In this document: positions 10,204 through 20,441 of the stretch, one piece after another
Position numbering within the stretch: the first letter of the stretch is position 1
How the letters are laid out: each line of letters opens with the position of its first letter
Assembly (NCBI GenBank): GCA_021776115.1
Contig: JAJFGN010000001.1
Span: 84,574-148,573, forward strand
Source of the DNA: Kiloniellaceae bacterium
GTDB lineage: Bacteria; Pseudomonadota; Alphaproteobacteria; Kiloniellales; J153
DNA length: 64,000 nucleotides
Reading direction: 5' to 3'
The notes under the pieces: generated by a model
Databases searched by the model: none
What the model saw: only the letters and a program-made list of their open reading frames with translations
Told to the model about the DNA's origin: nothing
Made by a program: the position numbers and the translations under genes

Positions 10204-11338
10204 GGCCCGCGAGCCGGGCTTGGACGACTCCGCGGCCGCGCGCGCCGGCGCGATCCTGACCATCGACTTAGAAGCTATCAAGGACAACTACCGGCGTTTG
10301 CGCCAGGAGATACGACCGGTCACCTGTGCGGCCGTGATCAAGGCCGACGCCTATGGATTGGGCGCCGCGCGAGTCGCCCCGGTGCTCGCGAAGGCGGGCG
10401 CGCGAACTTTCTTCACCGCGACCCTGGACGAGGCGGCCACGGTGCAGGCGTCGCTGGAAAAGACCCGGCCGTCGGCCGACATCTTCGTATTGAACGGGAC
10501 CGGAGCGGGCCCGGTGGAGGCATTCACCGCCCTGGGCGTCACGCCGGTGCTGAACAGCCTGGGAGAGGTCGAAACCTGGACAACCGCCGCAGGTGACGCG
10601 GGCCATACCCTGCCCGCCGCGCTTCATGTCGACACCGGCATGAATCGGCTCGGTCTGCCGCACGGCGAACTGGAAACCCTGATCGCCGAGCCGGATCGAC
10701 TGGCGGGGATCGAGCTGCGCTACATCATGAGTCACCTGGCCTGCGCCGAGGAGCCGGGACACGAGCTCAACGGCACGCAGCTTCGCCTGTTCGAGGAAGC
10801 GCGGGCGCGCCTGCCGGCCGCGCCGGGCAGCCTGGTCAATTCCTCCGGCATCTTTCTGGGCGCGGACTATCACTTCGATCTCGCCCGCCCCGGCGCCGCT
10901 CTTTTTGGCGTGAACCCGACTCCGGACAGACCAAACCCCATGAGCCAAGTGGTTCGCTTGCAAGGCAGAATCTTGCAGGTGCGCCAGATTGACGCTCCCC
11001 AGAGCGTTGGCTATGGTGCCACGCACCGCGTGTCGGGGGGCAGTCGAGTCGCGACCGTGGCGCTTGGCTATGCAGACGGGTTTTTGCGGTCTCTGTCGAA
11101 CCGGGCCAGCGCTTGGATCGGCGATCGAAGGGTTCCAGTCATTGGACGAGTCTCGATGGATCTGATTACGCTCGACGTGACCGGCGTACCGGCCGGAGAT
11201 GCGCATGTTGGCGGGCTCGTGGATTTGATCGGCCCCGATCAGGATGTCGATACCCTGGCCGGCGCGGCAGGAACGATCGGATACGAAATCCTGACCTCGC
11301 TGGGGGCGCGTTATCATCGGGTATTCTTAGGCGGCTGA
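10196..11338 (+). CDS. alr: alanine racemase
   Basis: AAVIKADAYGLGAARVAPVLAKAG (PLP lysine motif), HVDTGMNRLGL, VGYGATHRVSGGSRVATVALGYADGF. Confidence 0.95.
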   Translation: MTEAREPGLDDSAAARAGAILTIDLEAIKDNYRRLRQEIRPVTCAAVIKADAYGLGAARVAPVLAKAGARTFFTATLDEAATVQASLEKTRPSADIFVLNGTGAGPVEAFTALGVTPVLNSLGEVETWTTAAGDAGHTLPAALHVDTGMNRLGLPHGELETLIAEPDRLAGIELRYIMSHLACAEEPGHELNGTQLRLFEEARARLPAAPGSLVNSSGIFLGADYHFDLARPGAALFGVNPTPDRPNPMSQVVRLQGRILQVRQIDAPQSVGYGATHRVSGGSRVATVALGYADGFLRSLSNRASAWIGDRRVPVIGRVSMDLITLDVTGVPAGDAHVGGLVDLIGPDQDVDTLAGAAGTIGYEILTSLGARYHRVFLGG

Positions 11339-11351
11339 CGGAACTCCTCAC

Positions 11352-12125
11352 ATGCCGATCTTGCAACCGATAGGCCGTACCTTTCTGATATTTCTCGCGA
11401 CCGCCGGGCGTCTGAGTCTTTTTGCGGCCAACGGCCTGTCTCATAGCGTCAGGCCGCCCATTTATATGCGCCTGATCACCCGGCAAATGATCGATATCGG
11501 ATATTACTCCCTGCCCGTGGACGGCTCGACCGCGATCTTCACCGGCATGGTCTTGGCCCTCCAAAGTTACACCGGCTTTGCCCGCTTCGCCGCTGAAAGC
11601 GCGATCCCCAACGTCGTCGTCGTGTCGATCACGCGCGAGTTAGGTCCCGTCCTGGCTGGCTTGATGGTTGCCGGGCGGGTTGGCGCAGCGATGGCGGCCG
11701 AGATCGGCACCATGCGCGTGACCGAGCAGATCGACGCGCTCGACACGCTGGCGACCAACCCCTTCAAATACCTGGTCGCGCCGCGTTTGATCGCGGGTAT
11801 CACGACGCTGCCGCTTCTAGTCTTCGTCGCCGACATCATTGGTGTATTCGGCGGCTATGTCGTCTCGATCTACAAATTGGGCTTCAACCCCTCCATCTAT
11901 CTGAAAAACACGATCGACTTCGTGGAGGTGGAGGACGTGGCCTCGGGCCTGGTGAAGGCGGCGGTCTTCGGATTCTTGATCACACTTATGGGCTGCTATC
12001 ACGGCTATAACTCCAAGGGCGGCGCGCAAGGCGTGGGCGCGGCGACCACCAACGCGGTGGTGTCGGCCTCGATCCTTATTCTCTGCTTCAACTACTTTAT
12101 TACCGAGATGTTCTTCGCCCGATGA
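11352..12125 (+). CDS. mlaE: MlaE-family lipid ABC transporter permease
   Basis: SIPNVVVVSITRELGPVLAGLMVAGRVGAAMAAEIGTMRVTEQIDALDTLATNPFKYLVAPR; MlaE/YrbE signature. Confidence 0.92.
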   Translation: MPILQPIGRTFLIFLATAGRLSLFAANGLSHSVRPPIYMRLITRQMIDIGYYSLPVDGSTAIFTGMVLALQSYTGFARFAAESAIPNVVVVSITRELGPVLAGLMVAGRVGAAMAAEIGTMRVTEQIDALDTLATNPFKYLVAPRLIAGITTLPLLVFVADIIGVFGGYVVSIYKLGFNPSIYLKNTIDFVEVEDVASGLVKAAVFGFLITLMGCYHGYNSKGGAQGVGAATTNAVVSASILILCFNYFITEMFFAR

Positions 12126-12913
12126 GCCCACGGACAAACGGGGCGGCCCAGAAGATCCAGATCCGTGGCCTGCACAAATCGTTTGGCCCGAAGGTCGTGT
12201 TGGACGGCCTTGACCTCGATGTCGCCGTCGGCGAATCGGTCGTCGTCATCGGCGGCTCGGGAACCGGCAAATCGGTTCTGTTGAAGTGCATCCTGGGCCT
12301 TCTGACGCCGGACTCGGGCAGCATCAAGATCGATGGTGAGGAAGTCGTCGGCCTAGGCAGCAGGGATCGGGACCGCGTCCTGCGCAAGTTTGGGATGCTG
12401 TTTCAGAACGCCGCCTTGTTCGATTCGCTGCCGGTCTGGGAGAACGTTGCCTTCGGCCTCATTCAGGGGGAAGGCATGGACCGGACCGACGCCAAGAAAG
12501 TCGCGATCGAAAAACTGGCCGCGGTCGGTATGACCGCCGAGGTGGGCGAGCTTTCGCCGGCCGAGCTATCGGGCGGCATGCGCAAGCGCGTCGGTCTGGC
12601 GCGGGCGATCGCGACCGCGCCGGAGATCATCTTTTTCGACGAGCCGACGACCGGCCTGGACCCCATCATGGGCGATGTGATCAACGACCTGATCGTCAAA
12701 TGCGTGCAAGAGCTGGGTGCGACCACACTGTCGATCACCCATGATATGGCGAGCGCGCGCAAGATCGCCCATAGGGTTGCGATGCTATACGACGGCAAGA
12801 TCATTTGGGCCGGACCGGTCGCGAACATCGACGGTTCAGGCAACGACTACGTCGACCAGTTTATCCACGGCCGCGCCGAGGGCCCGATCCAGATGCAGGT
12901 CCGCGCGGACTAG
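12122..12913 (+). CDS. mlaF: MlaF-family ABC transporter ATP-binding protein
   Basis: VVIGGSGTGKSVLLKCILGLL (Walker A), ELSGGMRKRVGLARAIATAPEIIFFDEPTTGLDPIM. Confidence 0.92.
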   Translation: MSPRTNGAAQKIQIRGLHKSFGPKVVLDGLDLDVAVGESVVVIGGSGTGKSVLLKCILGLLTPDSGSIKIDGEEVVGLGSRDRDRVLRKFGMLFQNAALFDSLPVWENVAFGLIQGEGMDRTDAKKVAIEKLAAVGMTAEVGELSPAELSGGMRKRVGLARAIATAPEIIFFDEPTTGLDPIMGDVINDLIVKCVQELGATTLSITHDMASARKIAHRVAMLYDGKIIWAGPVANIDGSGNDYVDQFIHGRAEGPIQMQVRAD

Positions 12914-12960
12914 GGTCGTCCTGGCCCACAGGAGGTGGCCCACAGGAGGCCGAAACTAAC

Positions 12961-14460
12961 TTGGCCAAGCTCCAACATCGGTATGTCTGTCAGACCTGCG
13001 GCGCGGTCACCGCGCGCTGGGGCGGGCGTTGCGACGCCTGCGGAGAATGGAACAGCATCGTCGAGGAAATTCCGCGCGAGGCCGCGCCGGGCGGACTCGG
13101 CAAGGCCAGCGGCAAAAGCAGCAGCCGGCGCACGGCACAGATCGAATTCGTTGGCCTGGAAGGCCCGACCCTGCGCGAGCCGCGCCGCCCGAGCGGCCTG
13201 GCGGAATTCGACCGGGTATGCGGCGGCGGGCTGGTACCCGGTTCCGCCGTTCTGATCGGCGGCGACCCCGGCGTCGGCAAATCGACCTTGCTCATCCAGG
13301 TTGCGGCGGCCCTAGGCGCCCCAGGGTCGGTGGGGCCGCCCATCGCCTATATTTCCGGTGAGGAAGCGGTCGAACAGTTACGCCTGCGCGCGCACCGCCT
13401 GGGCCTCGGCGCGGCACGCGTCGAACTGGCCGCCGCGACCTCGGTGCGCGACATCATGGCCAGCCTCGATACCGCAGAGCCGCCGCCTGCCGTGGTCGTC
13501 GATTCAGTCCAAACCCTGTATGTCGATACCCTGGAGTCGGCGCCCGGCACCGTGACTCAGGTGCGCGCCAGCGCCCAGGAGCTGATCCGCCTCGCCAAAC
13601 GGCGCGGCTTCGCGCTCCTGCTGGTCGGCCATGTCACCAAGGACGGACAACTGGCCGGGCCTAAGGTCCTGGAGCACATGGTGGATACCGTTCTGACCTT
13701 CGAGGGCGAGCGTGGCCACCCCTTCCGGATCCTGCGCGCCAGCAAGAACCGCTATGGCCCGACCGACGAAATCGGGGTCTTCGAGATGGGCGATGACGGC
13801 CTGCGCGAGGTCGCCAATCCCTCGGCCCTGTTCCTGGCCGAGCGGCGCGGCAACGTGGCCGGCACCGCGGTGTTCGCCGGAATCGAGGGCACGCGGCCAG
13901 TTTTGGTTGAAATTCAAGCGCTTGCCTCTCCCTCGCCTCTGGCCACCCCGCGCCGGGCCGTGGTCGGCTGGGATACCGCCCGGCTGGCCATGGTCCTAGC
14001 GGTCCTGGAGGCGCGCTGCGGGCTGGTATTCACGGGCAAGGAGGTCTATCTAAACGTGGCGGGCGGCCTGCGCATCGGCGAGCCGGCGGCCGACCTCGCG
14101 GTGGCGGCCGCCTTGATCTCGGCGGTCAGCGACGAGCCGGTGCCGGCAGGAACGGTGGTGTTCGGAGAGATCGGGCTGTCCGGCGAGGTACGGGCCGTGG
14201 GGCGGAGCGAGGCCCGCCTGAAAGAGGCGGCCAAGCTAGGGTTCGAGCGGGCGATAAGTCCGATACGCCGGGGCAGCGCCTCGGAACAGCGGGACAAGGG
14301 GCGGAACAAGGCCGGAAATGGTGACCGCAAAAAGGCGGCCCATCCGGGCCTGGAGATACAGGAGATCGCCCACTTGAACGATCTGATCGAAATACTGGCC
14401 CCGCAAGCGGCGCAGCGGATCGCCCGGCGGGCGGCGCGCGCGGCGGCGGACGTCGACTAG
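12961..14460 (+). CDS. radA: DNA repair protein RadA
   Basis: CQTCGAVTARWGGRCDACGEWNS zinc motif; GGDPGVGKSTLLIQ; ASKNRYGPTDEIGVFEM (KNRFG motif); Lon-like C-terminus. TTG start at 12961. Confidence 0.94.
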   Translation: MAKLQHRYVCQTCGAVTARWGGRCDACGEWNSIVEEIPREAAPGGLGKASGKSSSRRTAQIEFVGLEGPTLREPRRPSGLAEFDRVCGGGLVPGSAVLIGGDPGVGKSTLLIQVAAALGAPGSVGPPIAYISGEEAVEQLRLRAHRLGLGAARVELAAATSVRDIMASLDTAEPPPAVVVDSVQTLYVDTLESAPGTVTQVRASAQELIRLAKRRGFALLLVGHVTKDGQLAGPKVLEHMVDTVLTFEGERGHPFRILRASKNRYGPTDEIGVFEMGDDGLREVANPSALFLAERRGNVAGTAVFAGIEGTRPVLVEIQALASPSPLATPRRAVVGWDTARLAMVLAVLEARCGLVFTGKEVYLNVAGGLRIGEPAADLAVAAALISAVSDEPVPAGTVVFGEIGLSGEVRAVGRSEARLKEAAKLGFERAISPIRRGSASEQRDKGRNKAGNGDRKKAAHPGLEIQEIAHLNDLIEILAPQAAQRIARRAARAAADVD

Positions 14461-14477
14461 GAGCCCTAGGGCCCGGT

Positions 14478-15170
14478 ATGGACAACCTGCCCATCAACGT
14501 GACCGATCTCACGATCCTCGTGATCCTGGGGCTCTCGGCCGCCTTTGCCTTTTTTCGCGGCTTCGTGCACGAGCTTCTGGCGATCGGCTCCTGGATCGGC
14601 GCCGGCGTGGTAACGCTCTACGGCTTCCCCGTCGCCCAGCCCGAGGCCCGCAAATATATCGGCTCGCCGCTGATCGCCGATATGGTGGCTGGTATCGCGG
14701 TATTCCTGATTGTCCTGATCGTGCTGTCGATCGCGACGCGGCTGCTCTCGCGCCGGGTGCGGGACAGCAGCCTGGGGCCGCTCGATCGCTCGCTCGGCCT
14801 CTTGTTCGGCGCGCTGCGCGGCGCGGTGCTCGTGTGCATCGCCTGGTTGATGTTGCTGTGGGTGGTGCCGCGCGAAGATCATCCCGATTGGATTACCGAG
14901 GCGCGCGGCCTGCCCCTGGTTGAAAGGGGTGGCGACCTTTTGACGCGTCTAATCCCCCGCAATCTCGGTGGCGACGCGGTACGGGCCGCGCAAATCGACA
15001 AACCGGGCAAGATCGCCGCCGACAGTTATAAAGAACTGCTAAGCCCCAACACAAAGGGCAGCGTAATCAAAGAGAAGCCGGGATATAAAGGGGCGGAACG
15101 CGACGCCATGCAGCAGTTGATCGAAGCCGCCACGCAAGACAATACGACCGCCGAGGAAGCCGGACGATGA
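14478..15170 (+). CDS. cvpA: CvpA family protein
   Basis: Membrane protein LTILVILGLSAAFAFFRGFVHELLAIGSWIGA... DRSLGLLFGALRGAVLV; directly upstream of purF. Confidence 0.85.
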   Translation: MDNLPINVTDLTILVILGLSAAFAFFRGFVHELLAIGSWIGAGVVTLYGFPVAQPEARKYIGSPLIADMVAGIAVFLIVLIVLSIATRLLSRRVRDSSLGPLDRSLGLLFGALRGAVLVCIAWLMLLWVVPREDHPDWITEARGLPLVERGGDLLTRLIPRNLGGDAVRAAQIDKPGKIAADSYKELLSPNTKGSVIKEKPGYKGAERDAMQQLIEAATQDNTTAEEAGR

Positions 15171-16666
15171 TGCCGAGCCATCCCCTGGACCACCCCTTCC
15201 TCCGCGATCCCCCCTTCTTGCGCGATCCAGACGACGATAAACCGCGCGAGGAGTGCGGTGTGTTCGGCGTTTTCGGAGCCGAGGAAGACGCAGCGGCTTT
15301 AACGGCGTTAGGCTTGCACGCCCTGCAACACCGCGGCCAGGAAGCCGCTGGAATGGTGAGCTTCGACGGCCAGCAATTTCATGCACACCGGGACCAGGGC
15401 CTGGTCGGCGACATCTTTGCCAGCGAGCAGGTCATGGCCCGCCTGGCCGGCCGCTTGGCGATCGGTCACGTGCGTTATTCCACCACCGGCGAAACGGCAT
15501 TGCGCAACGTGCAGCCCCTCTTCGCCGATCTTGAATTCGGCGGATTCGCTCTCGCCCACAACGGCAATCTGACCAACGCTTTCACCTTGCGCCAAGAACT
15601 CGTAAGCCGTGGATCGCTGTTCCATTCGACCTCGGACACCGAGGTTTTCATTCATCTCATGGCGACCTCCGCCAAAAAACCCGTTGTCGAGCGTTTGACC
15701 GACGCCTTGCATCAGGTCGAGGGCGCCTTCTCTCTGGTCGCGCTGACAGATTCCTGTGTCATCGGCGTACGCGATCCGCTCGGTGTCCGGCCCCTGGTCA
15801 TCGGGCGCAAGGGCAAGACCCATATTCTCGCCTCGGAAACCTGCGCGCTCGACATCATCGGTGCGGAGTTCGTGCGCGAAGTCGCGCCGGGCGAGATGGT
15901 CGTGCTCGACGCCTCCGGGGTTCACAGCCTGCGCCCCTTCCCGGCGATGCGGCAGCGCTTTTGCGTCTTCGAGTACATCTATTTCGCACGTCCCGATTCA
16001 TTGATCGAAGGCGCAAGCGTCTACGAACGGCGCAAGCGGATCGGCGTTGAGTTAACCCGCGAGGCTCCGGTGCCGGCGGACCTGGTCGTTCCGGTGCCCG
16101 ATTCCGGTGTGCCGGCCGCGATCGGCTATGCCGAGGCCTCGGGTATCCCCTTCGATCTGGGCATCATTCGCAACCACTATGTCGGGCGCACCTTCATCGA
16201 ACCGGCGCAACAGATCCGCAATCTGGGCGTCAGGCTGAAGCATAACGCCAACCGTGCGAGCCTGACCGGCAAGCGCGTCATCCTGGTCGACGACTCCATC
16301 GTGCGCGGCACCACCTCGGTCAAGATCGTGGAGATGGTACGCGCCGCCGGCGCGACCGAGGTTCACATGCGCATAGCCGCGCCGCCGACCGCGCATCCCT
16401 GCTTTTACGGCATCGACACGCCGGAGCCGAGCGAACTGCTCGCCTCGCGATTCGATGTTGAGGGAATGGCGGATCACATCGGGGTCGACAGCCTGGCCTT
16501 CATTTCCATGGACGGGCTGTACCGGGCGATGGACGAGCCCGGGCGCGACCCGGAACACCCGCAATTTTGCGACGCCTGTTTCACCGGCGAGTATCCGACC
16601 CGCCTGACGGACTCCGAAGGCACGGGGGAAGGCCGCCAGCTCTCCCTGCTGGCCGAGATGGCCTGA
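15167..16666 (+). CDS. purF: amidophosphoribosyltransferase
   Basis: [50 protein letters not shown]. Confidence 0.97.
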   Translation: MMPSHPLDHPFLRDPPFLRDPDDDKPREECGVFGVFGAEEDAAALTALGLHALQHRGQEAAGMVSFDGQQFHAHRDQGLVGDIFASEQVMARLAGRLAIGHVRYSTTGETALRNVQPLFADLEFGGFALAHNGNLTNAFTLRQELVSRGSLFHSTSDTEVFIHLMATSAKKPVVERLTDALHQVEGAFSLVALTDSCVIGVRDPLGVRPLVIGRKGKTHILASETCALDIIGAEFVREVAPGEMVVLDASGVHSLRPFPAMRQRFCVFEYIYFARPDSLIEGASVYERRKRIGVELTREAPVPADLVVPVPDSGVPAAIGYAEASGIPFDLGIIRNHYVGRTFIEPAQQIRNLGVRLKHNANRASLTGKRVILVDDSIVRGTTSVKIVEMVRAAGATEVHMRIAAPPTAHPCFYGIDTPEPSELLASRFDVEGMADHIGVDSLAFISMDGLYRAMDEPGRDPEHPQFCDACFTGEYPTRLTDSEGTGEGRQLSLLAEMA

Positions 16667-16815
16667 CGTCTGGCCCATCATCGCCCATAGTTCGGCCTCA
16701 TTCTTCGAAAATTAAATACCGGGACCTCATGCTGAGTCTCTCTTACGCCGTGGCCATGGAAAGACATGACCGAACTGAACCCTCTTCAGGTGCCGCGCCA
16801 ACGCACGGTACAGAT

Positions 16816-17319
16816 ATGTTGACTAAGTCGATCCGCGCCCTCGCGGCCCTGGCCGGGGCAGTCCTGCTATCGCAGTTCCCGGCCTTCTACGACCAGTATC
16901 TGCAACGCCTGGGCGGGCGGCTCGACCAGGCCCGTATCGAGATCGCGCGGATCGAGGACGCGGCGCGCCAGGAGCGCCTGAGCGTCGAGGCTTACGTCGC
17001 GGTGTTTCTGGGCGATGCAAAATCCCCCGTGCGCCGCCAGGGTCATGTCATGCAAGCGCAGCTCGGCGCGTTCACGGGCCTGGAAGCGGCCTTCGCCGCC
17101 TTGCGCGACGCCTCTACCGCGGCCCGGCCGCTGCGCTTCGCCAGCCACGTCGAAAACGATACCGCCCGCGCCGCCTTGGCGGATTTCCAGCCGGCCCTGC
17201 CGCTTGGCACCGAGGGTATGACCTACGCCCTTATCGGCATGCTAGGCGGCCTCCTGGGCGCCAGGATAAGCGGACGGGCAATCTCGGCCCTCGCGCGCCG
17301 GCGGCGGCGGGCAGCATGA
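16816..17319 (+). CDS. DUF2937-like small membrane protein
   Basis: MLTKSIRALAALAGAVLLSQFPAFYDQYLQRLGGRLDQARIEIARIEDAA; N- and C-terminal hydrophobic segments. Confidence 0.65.
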   Translation: MLTKSIRALAALAGAVLLSQFPAFYDQYLQRLGGRLDQARIEIARIEDAARQERLSVEAYVAVFLGDAKSPVRRQGHVMQAQLGAFTGLEAAFAALRDASTAARPLRFASHVENDTARAALADFQPALPLGTEGMTYALIGMLGGLLGARISGRAISALARRRRRAA

Positions 17320-18041
17320 GCACACCAGCAACGCGGGGCGGCCGTCTGGCGGGCCGTATCGCCCTCGTCACCGGGGCCTCGCGCGGCATCGGTGCGGCGG
17401 TCGCGGCGCGTTTCGCGGCCGAGGGCGCGCAACTCATTCTGCTGGCCCGCACGGTCGGTGGGTTGGAGGAAACCGATGACGCGGTGCGGGCGGCGGGCGC
17501 CCCGAAGGCCCTGCTGGTGCCGCTCGACCTGCGCGAGTTCGACGCCATCGACCAGCTCGGCGCCTCGCTTTACGAGCGCTACGGCAAGCTCGATGTCTTG
17601 GTCGGTAACGCCGGCATACTAGGCGACCTGTCGCCGCTCGGCCACGTCAAACCCCAACGCTGGGCCGAGGTCATGGACGTCAACCTGACCGCCAACTGGC
17701 GCTTGATCCGCAGCCTCGACCCCCTGCTGCGGCGCTCGGATGCCGGGCGGGCGATCTTCGTCACCTCGGGCGCGGCCGCGGGGGCCCAAGCCTATTGGGG
17801 CCCCTACGCCGTCTCCAAGGCGGCATTGGAAACACTGGTCAAGACTTACGCGGCCGAGATCCAGAAAACCAACGTCCGCGCCAACATCCTCGACCCCGGC
17901 GTCGTGCGCACCGTCATGCGCGCCCAAGCCTTCCCCGGCGAGGACGCCGAGACCTTGCGCGCGCCCGGCGACATCACCGAGGCCTTCGTCGAACTGGCGG
18001 AAGCGGCGTGCGATAAGAGCGGCGAAGTGGTGTCGGCTTAA
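17316..18041 (+). CDS. short-chain dehydrogenase/reductase (SDR) family protein
   Basis: RIALVTGASRGIGAAVAARFA... VGNAGILGDLSPL... YAVSKAALETLVKTYA. Confidence 0.88.
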   Translation: MSTPATRGGRLAGRIALVTGASRGIGAAVAARFAAEGAQLILLARTVGGLEETDDAVRAAGAPKALLVPLDLREFDAIDQLGASLYERYGKLDVLVGNAGILGDLSPLGHVKPQRWAEVMDVNLTANWRLIRSLDPLLRRSDAGRAIFVTSGAAAGAQAYWGPYAVSKAALETLVKTYAAEIQKTNVRANILDPGVVRTVMRAQAFPGEDAETLRAPGDITEAFVELAEAACDKSGEVVSA

Positions 18042-18904
18042 GTACCGCCCAGGAAGTCCTTGATCCAACGGCGGTAGTCGGCGTCGCGGGTTACCCGCTT
18101 CATCAGATCGCCGGAGGCGATGCCCGCGATCTCGGCCGGGGGCGTGCCGTCGCGCAAGGCCTTCAAGGTCGCGTGCGCGGCCGCGACGGCGGCCATGAAG
18201 GGCTGATGCCCCTGAAGACAGACGCGGGTCCGTGTCGTGCTCAGGTAGTCGAGATCCATAAGCTCCGGCCCCACGCCGCCGACGATGAGGGGCAGCTTCA
18301 CAGCTTCCGACACCGCCTCAAGCTCGGCGCGGGTGCGCACACCGACCAGGAAAATCGCATCGACGCCCACCGCCTCGTAGGCCTTCACGCGCGCGAGCGT
18401 ATCCTCCAGACCGGTCGCCGCCGTGGCGCTGGTCCGTCCAGCGATGACCAGCGAGGGATCGCGCCGGCCCGCGAGCGCGGCCTTCATCTTGCCCACGCCT
18501 TCCTCGAGCGCGATCAAACGCGATTTCCCGTCCGCGCCGAAGTCTCGCGGCAGCTGCGTATCCTCGATCGACAGCGCGGCGACACCCGCGGCCTCTAACT
18601 CCTCCACCGTGCGCTTTACGTTGAGCGCGTTGCCATAGCCGTGATCGGCGTCGACCAGCAGGGGCAGATTACCGGCGCGGCAAATTCGTTGAGCCTGCGC
18701 CGCGAACTCGCTCAAGGTCAGCACGATGAGGTCCGGGGCGCCGAGAACCGTCATGGAGGCGACGGAGCCCGCGAACATACCCAGCTCGAAGCCGAGATCC
18801 TCGGCGATCCGCGCCGAGATTGGATCGAAGACAGAGCCCGGATGAACGCATCTGTCGCCACCCAGGACGACCCGAAACCGCTCGCGTCTTTCGCCAAATC
18901 GCAC
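18038..18904 (-). CDS. isocitrate lyase/PEP mutase superfamily protein (oxaloacetate decarboxylase-like)
   Basis: PISARIAEDLGFELGMFAGSVASMTVLGAPD... LPLLVDADHGYGNALNVKRTVEELEAAGVAALSIEDTQLPRDFG. Confidence 0.85.
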   Translation of the reverse strand: MRFGERRERFRVVLGGDRCVHPGSVFDPISARIAEDLGFELGMFAGSVASMTVLGAPDLIVLTLSEFAAQAQRICRAGNLPLLVDADHGYGNALNVKRTVEELEAAGVAALSIEDTQLPRDFGADGKSRLIALEEGVGKMKAALAGRRDPSLVIAGRTSATAATGLEDTLARVKAYEAVGVDAIFLVGVRTRAELEAVSEAVKLPLIVGGVGPELMDLDYLSTTRTRVCLQGHQPFMAAVAAAHATLKALRDGTPPAEIAGIASGDLMKRVTRDADYRRWIKDFLGGT

Positions 18905-18985
18905 GGGGCCAGCCTCTCAGCATGTAAGGGACCTTGCACGCTAGCGGCCGTCCAGGAGGACCGCAAGCGCGCTCCAGCGAACCGG

Positions 18986-20377
18986 CTAGCGCGGTTTGCG
19001 GGCGCGGCGATCCTTGGGCGCGTAGGGGTTGTCGCCCTTGCGCAAGTTGACGCGAATCGGTGTGCCCGGGAGGTCGAAATCCTCGCGCAGGCCGTTCTCC
19101 AGATAGCGCAGGTAGGAGTCCGGCAAATCCTTGGGCCGGGAGCAGAAGACGGCAAAGGTCGGCGGCCGGGCGCTGGCCTGAGTCATGTAGCGCAGCTTGA
19201 TACGCCGCCCGCCGGGCGCCGGCGGTGGATGGGCCTGGGTCATCGCGGCCAGCCAACGGTTGAGAACGGGGGTCGAGACCCGCCGGTTCCAGATCTCGTA
19301 GATATCGAGTACGGCATCGAGCAGGCGGTTCGTGTTCTCGCCCCTGAGCGCGGAGAGGGTAACGACCGGAATACCCCGCACGCGCGGCAGCGAGCGCTCC
19401 AGCCGGTCCCGGACCACGCTCATCGTCGCCTCGCGCTCGGCGCAGGCATCCCACTTGTTCACCGCGATGACCAGGGCCCGCCCTTCTTCGATCACATGGG
19501 CGGCAATGGTCAGATCCTGCTTTTCCATCGGCATGCCGGCATCGACCATGAGGACCACGACTTGGGCATACTTGACCGCGCGTATGGTGTCGGCGGTCGA
19601 GAGCCTTTCCAATCCCTTGCCGACCCGCGACCGCCGGCGCAGGCCCGCCGTGTCGATCAGACGGATCGGATGGTTCTTGTAGGACCACTCGATGGCGATG
19701 GAGTCGCGGGTAATACCGGCTTCCGGGCCGGTCAGCACACGCTCGTCGCCCAGCAGGCGATTGACCAAGGTGGACTTGCCGACGTTAGGGCGGCCGACGA
19801 TGGCCAACTGCAGAACGCCGGTGTCCGGCTCAGGTTCCTCACCCTCCGCCTCAAACGTTTCTTCTTGCGGTTCCGCCTCGAGCTCTTGAAGCCTATCCTT
19901 GAGAGCCTCGTGAAGATCGGCTAGGCCCAGACCGTGCTCGGCCGAGAGGGCTACCGGCTCTCCCAGGCCGAGTGCAAAGGCCTCCGCCGCGCCAGCCTCG
20001 GCCGCAGCGCCTTCGCACTTGTTAGCAACCAGGATGACCGGGGTCGCTGACCGGCGCAGCAGATTGGCGAAATGCCGGTCGAGGGGCGTTAGCCCGGTCC
20101 GCGCGTCGATCAGGAGCAAGGCAACGTCCGCCTCGGCCAAGGCGCGCTCACTCTGCGCGCGCATACGCCGCTCCAAGGCGTCCTCGGCGGCTTCCTCCAG
20201 CCCGGCGGTGTCTATCACCGTGAAGTCCAGATCGTAGAGGTGCGCCTGACCCTCGCGCCGATCCCGGGTCACCCCCGGTTCCGGCGCGACCAAGGCCAGG
20301 CGCCTGCCCACCAGGCGGTTGAACAGGGTGGATTTACCGACGTTCGGCCGGCCCAGGATGGCGAGAGTAAAGCTCAT
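18986..20377 (-). CDS. der: ribosome-associated GTPase Der/EngA
   Basis: Two G domains: [30 protein letters not shown] and [30 protein letters not shown]. Confidence 0.96.
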   Translation of the reverse strand: MSFTLAILGRPNVGKSTLFNRLVGRRLALVAPEPGVTRDRREGQAHLYDLDFTVIDTAGLEEAAEDALERRMRAQSERALAEADVALLLIDARTGLTPLDRHFANLLRRSATPVILVANKCEGAAAEAGAAEAFALGLGEPVALSAEHGLGLADLHEALKDRLQELEAEPQEETFEAEGEEPEPDTGVLQLAIVGRPNVGKSTLVNRLLGDERVLTGPEAGITRDSIAIEWSYKNHPIRLIDTAGLRRRSRVGKGLERLSTADTIRAVKYAQVVVLMVDAGMPMEKQDLTIAAHVIEEGRALVIAVNKWDACAEREATMSVVRDRLERSLPRVRGIPVVTLSALRGENTNRLLDAVLDIYEIWNRRVSTPVLNRWLAAMTQAHPPPAPGGRRIKLRYMTQASARPPTFAVFCSRPKDLPDSYLRYLENGLREDFDLPGTPIRVNLRKGDNPYAPKDRRARKPR

Positions 20378-20441
20378 GTCGATATCATTCGGCCAAAGGG
20401 CGCGGTATCGGCCGAGGGGCATGCCCGCGAGCCGCCGGGCG

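Noticed and set aside
10268-11317. 349-aa minus-strand ORF opposite alr
   Set aside because: Shadow ORF with the composition of a reverse-complement high-GC frame.
18641-19924. 427-aa plus-strand ORF
   Set aside because: Antisense shadow of der and the isocitrate-lyase-like gene; low-complexity, His/Arg-rich translation without recognisable domains, typical of high-GC antisense frames.
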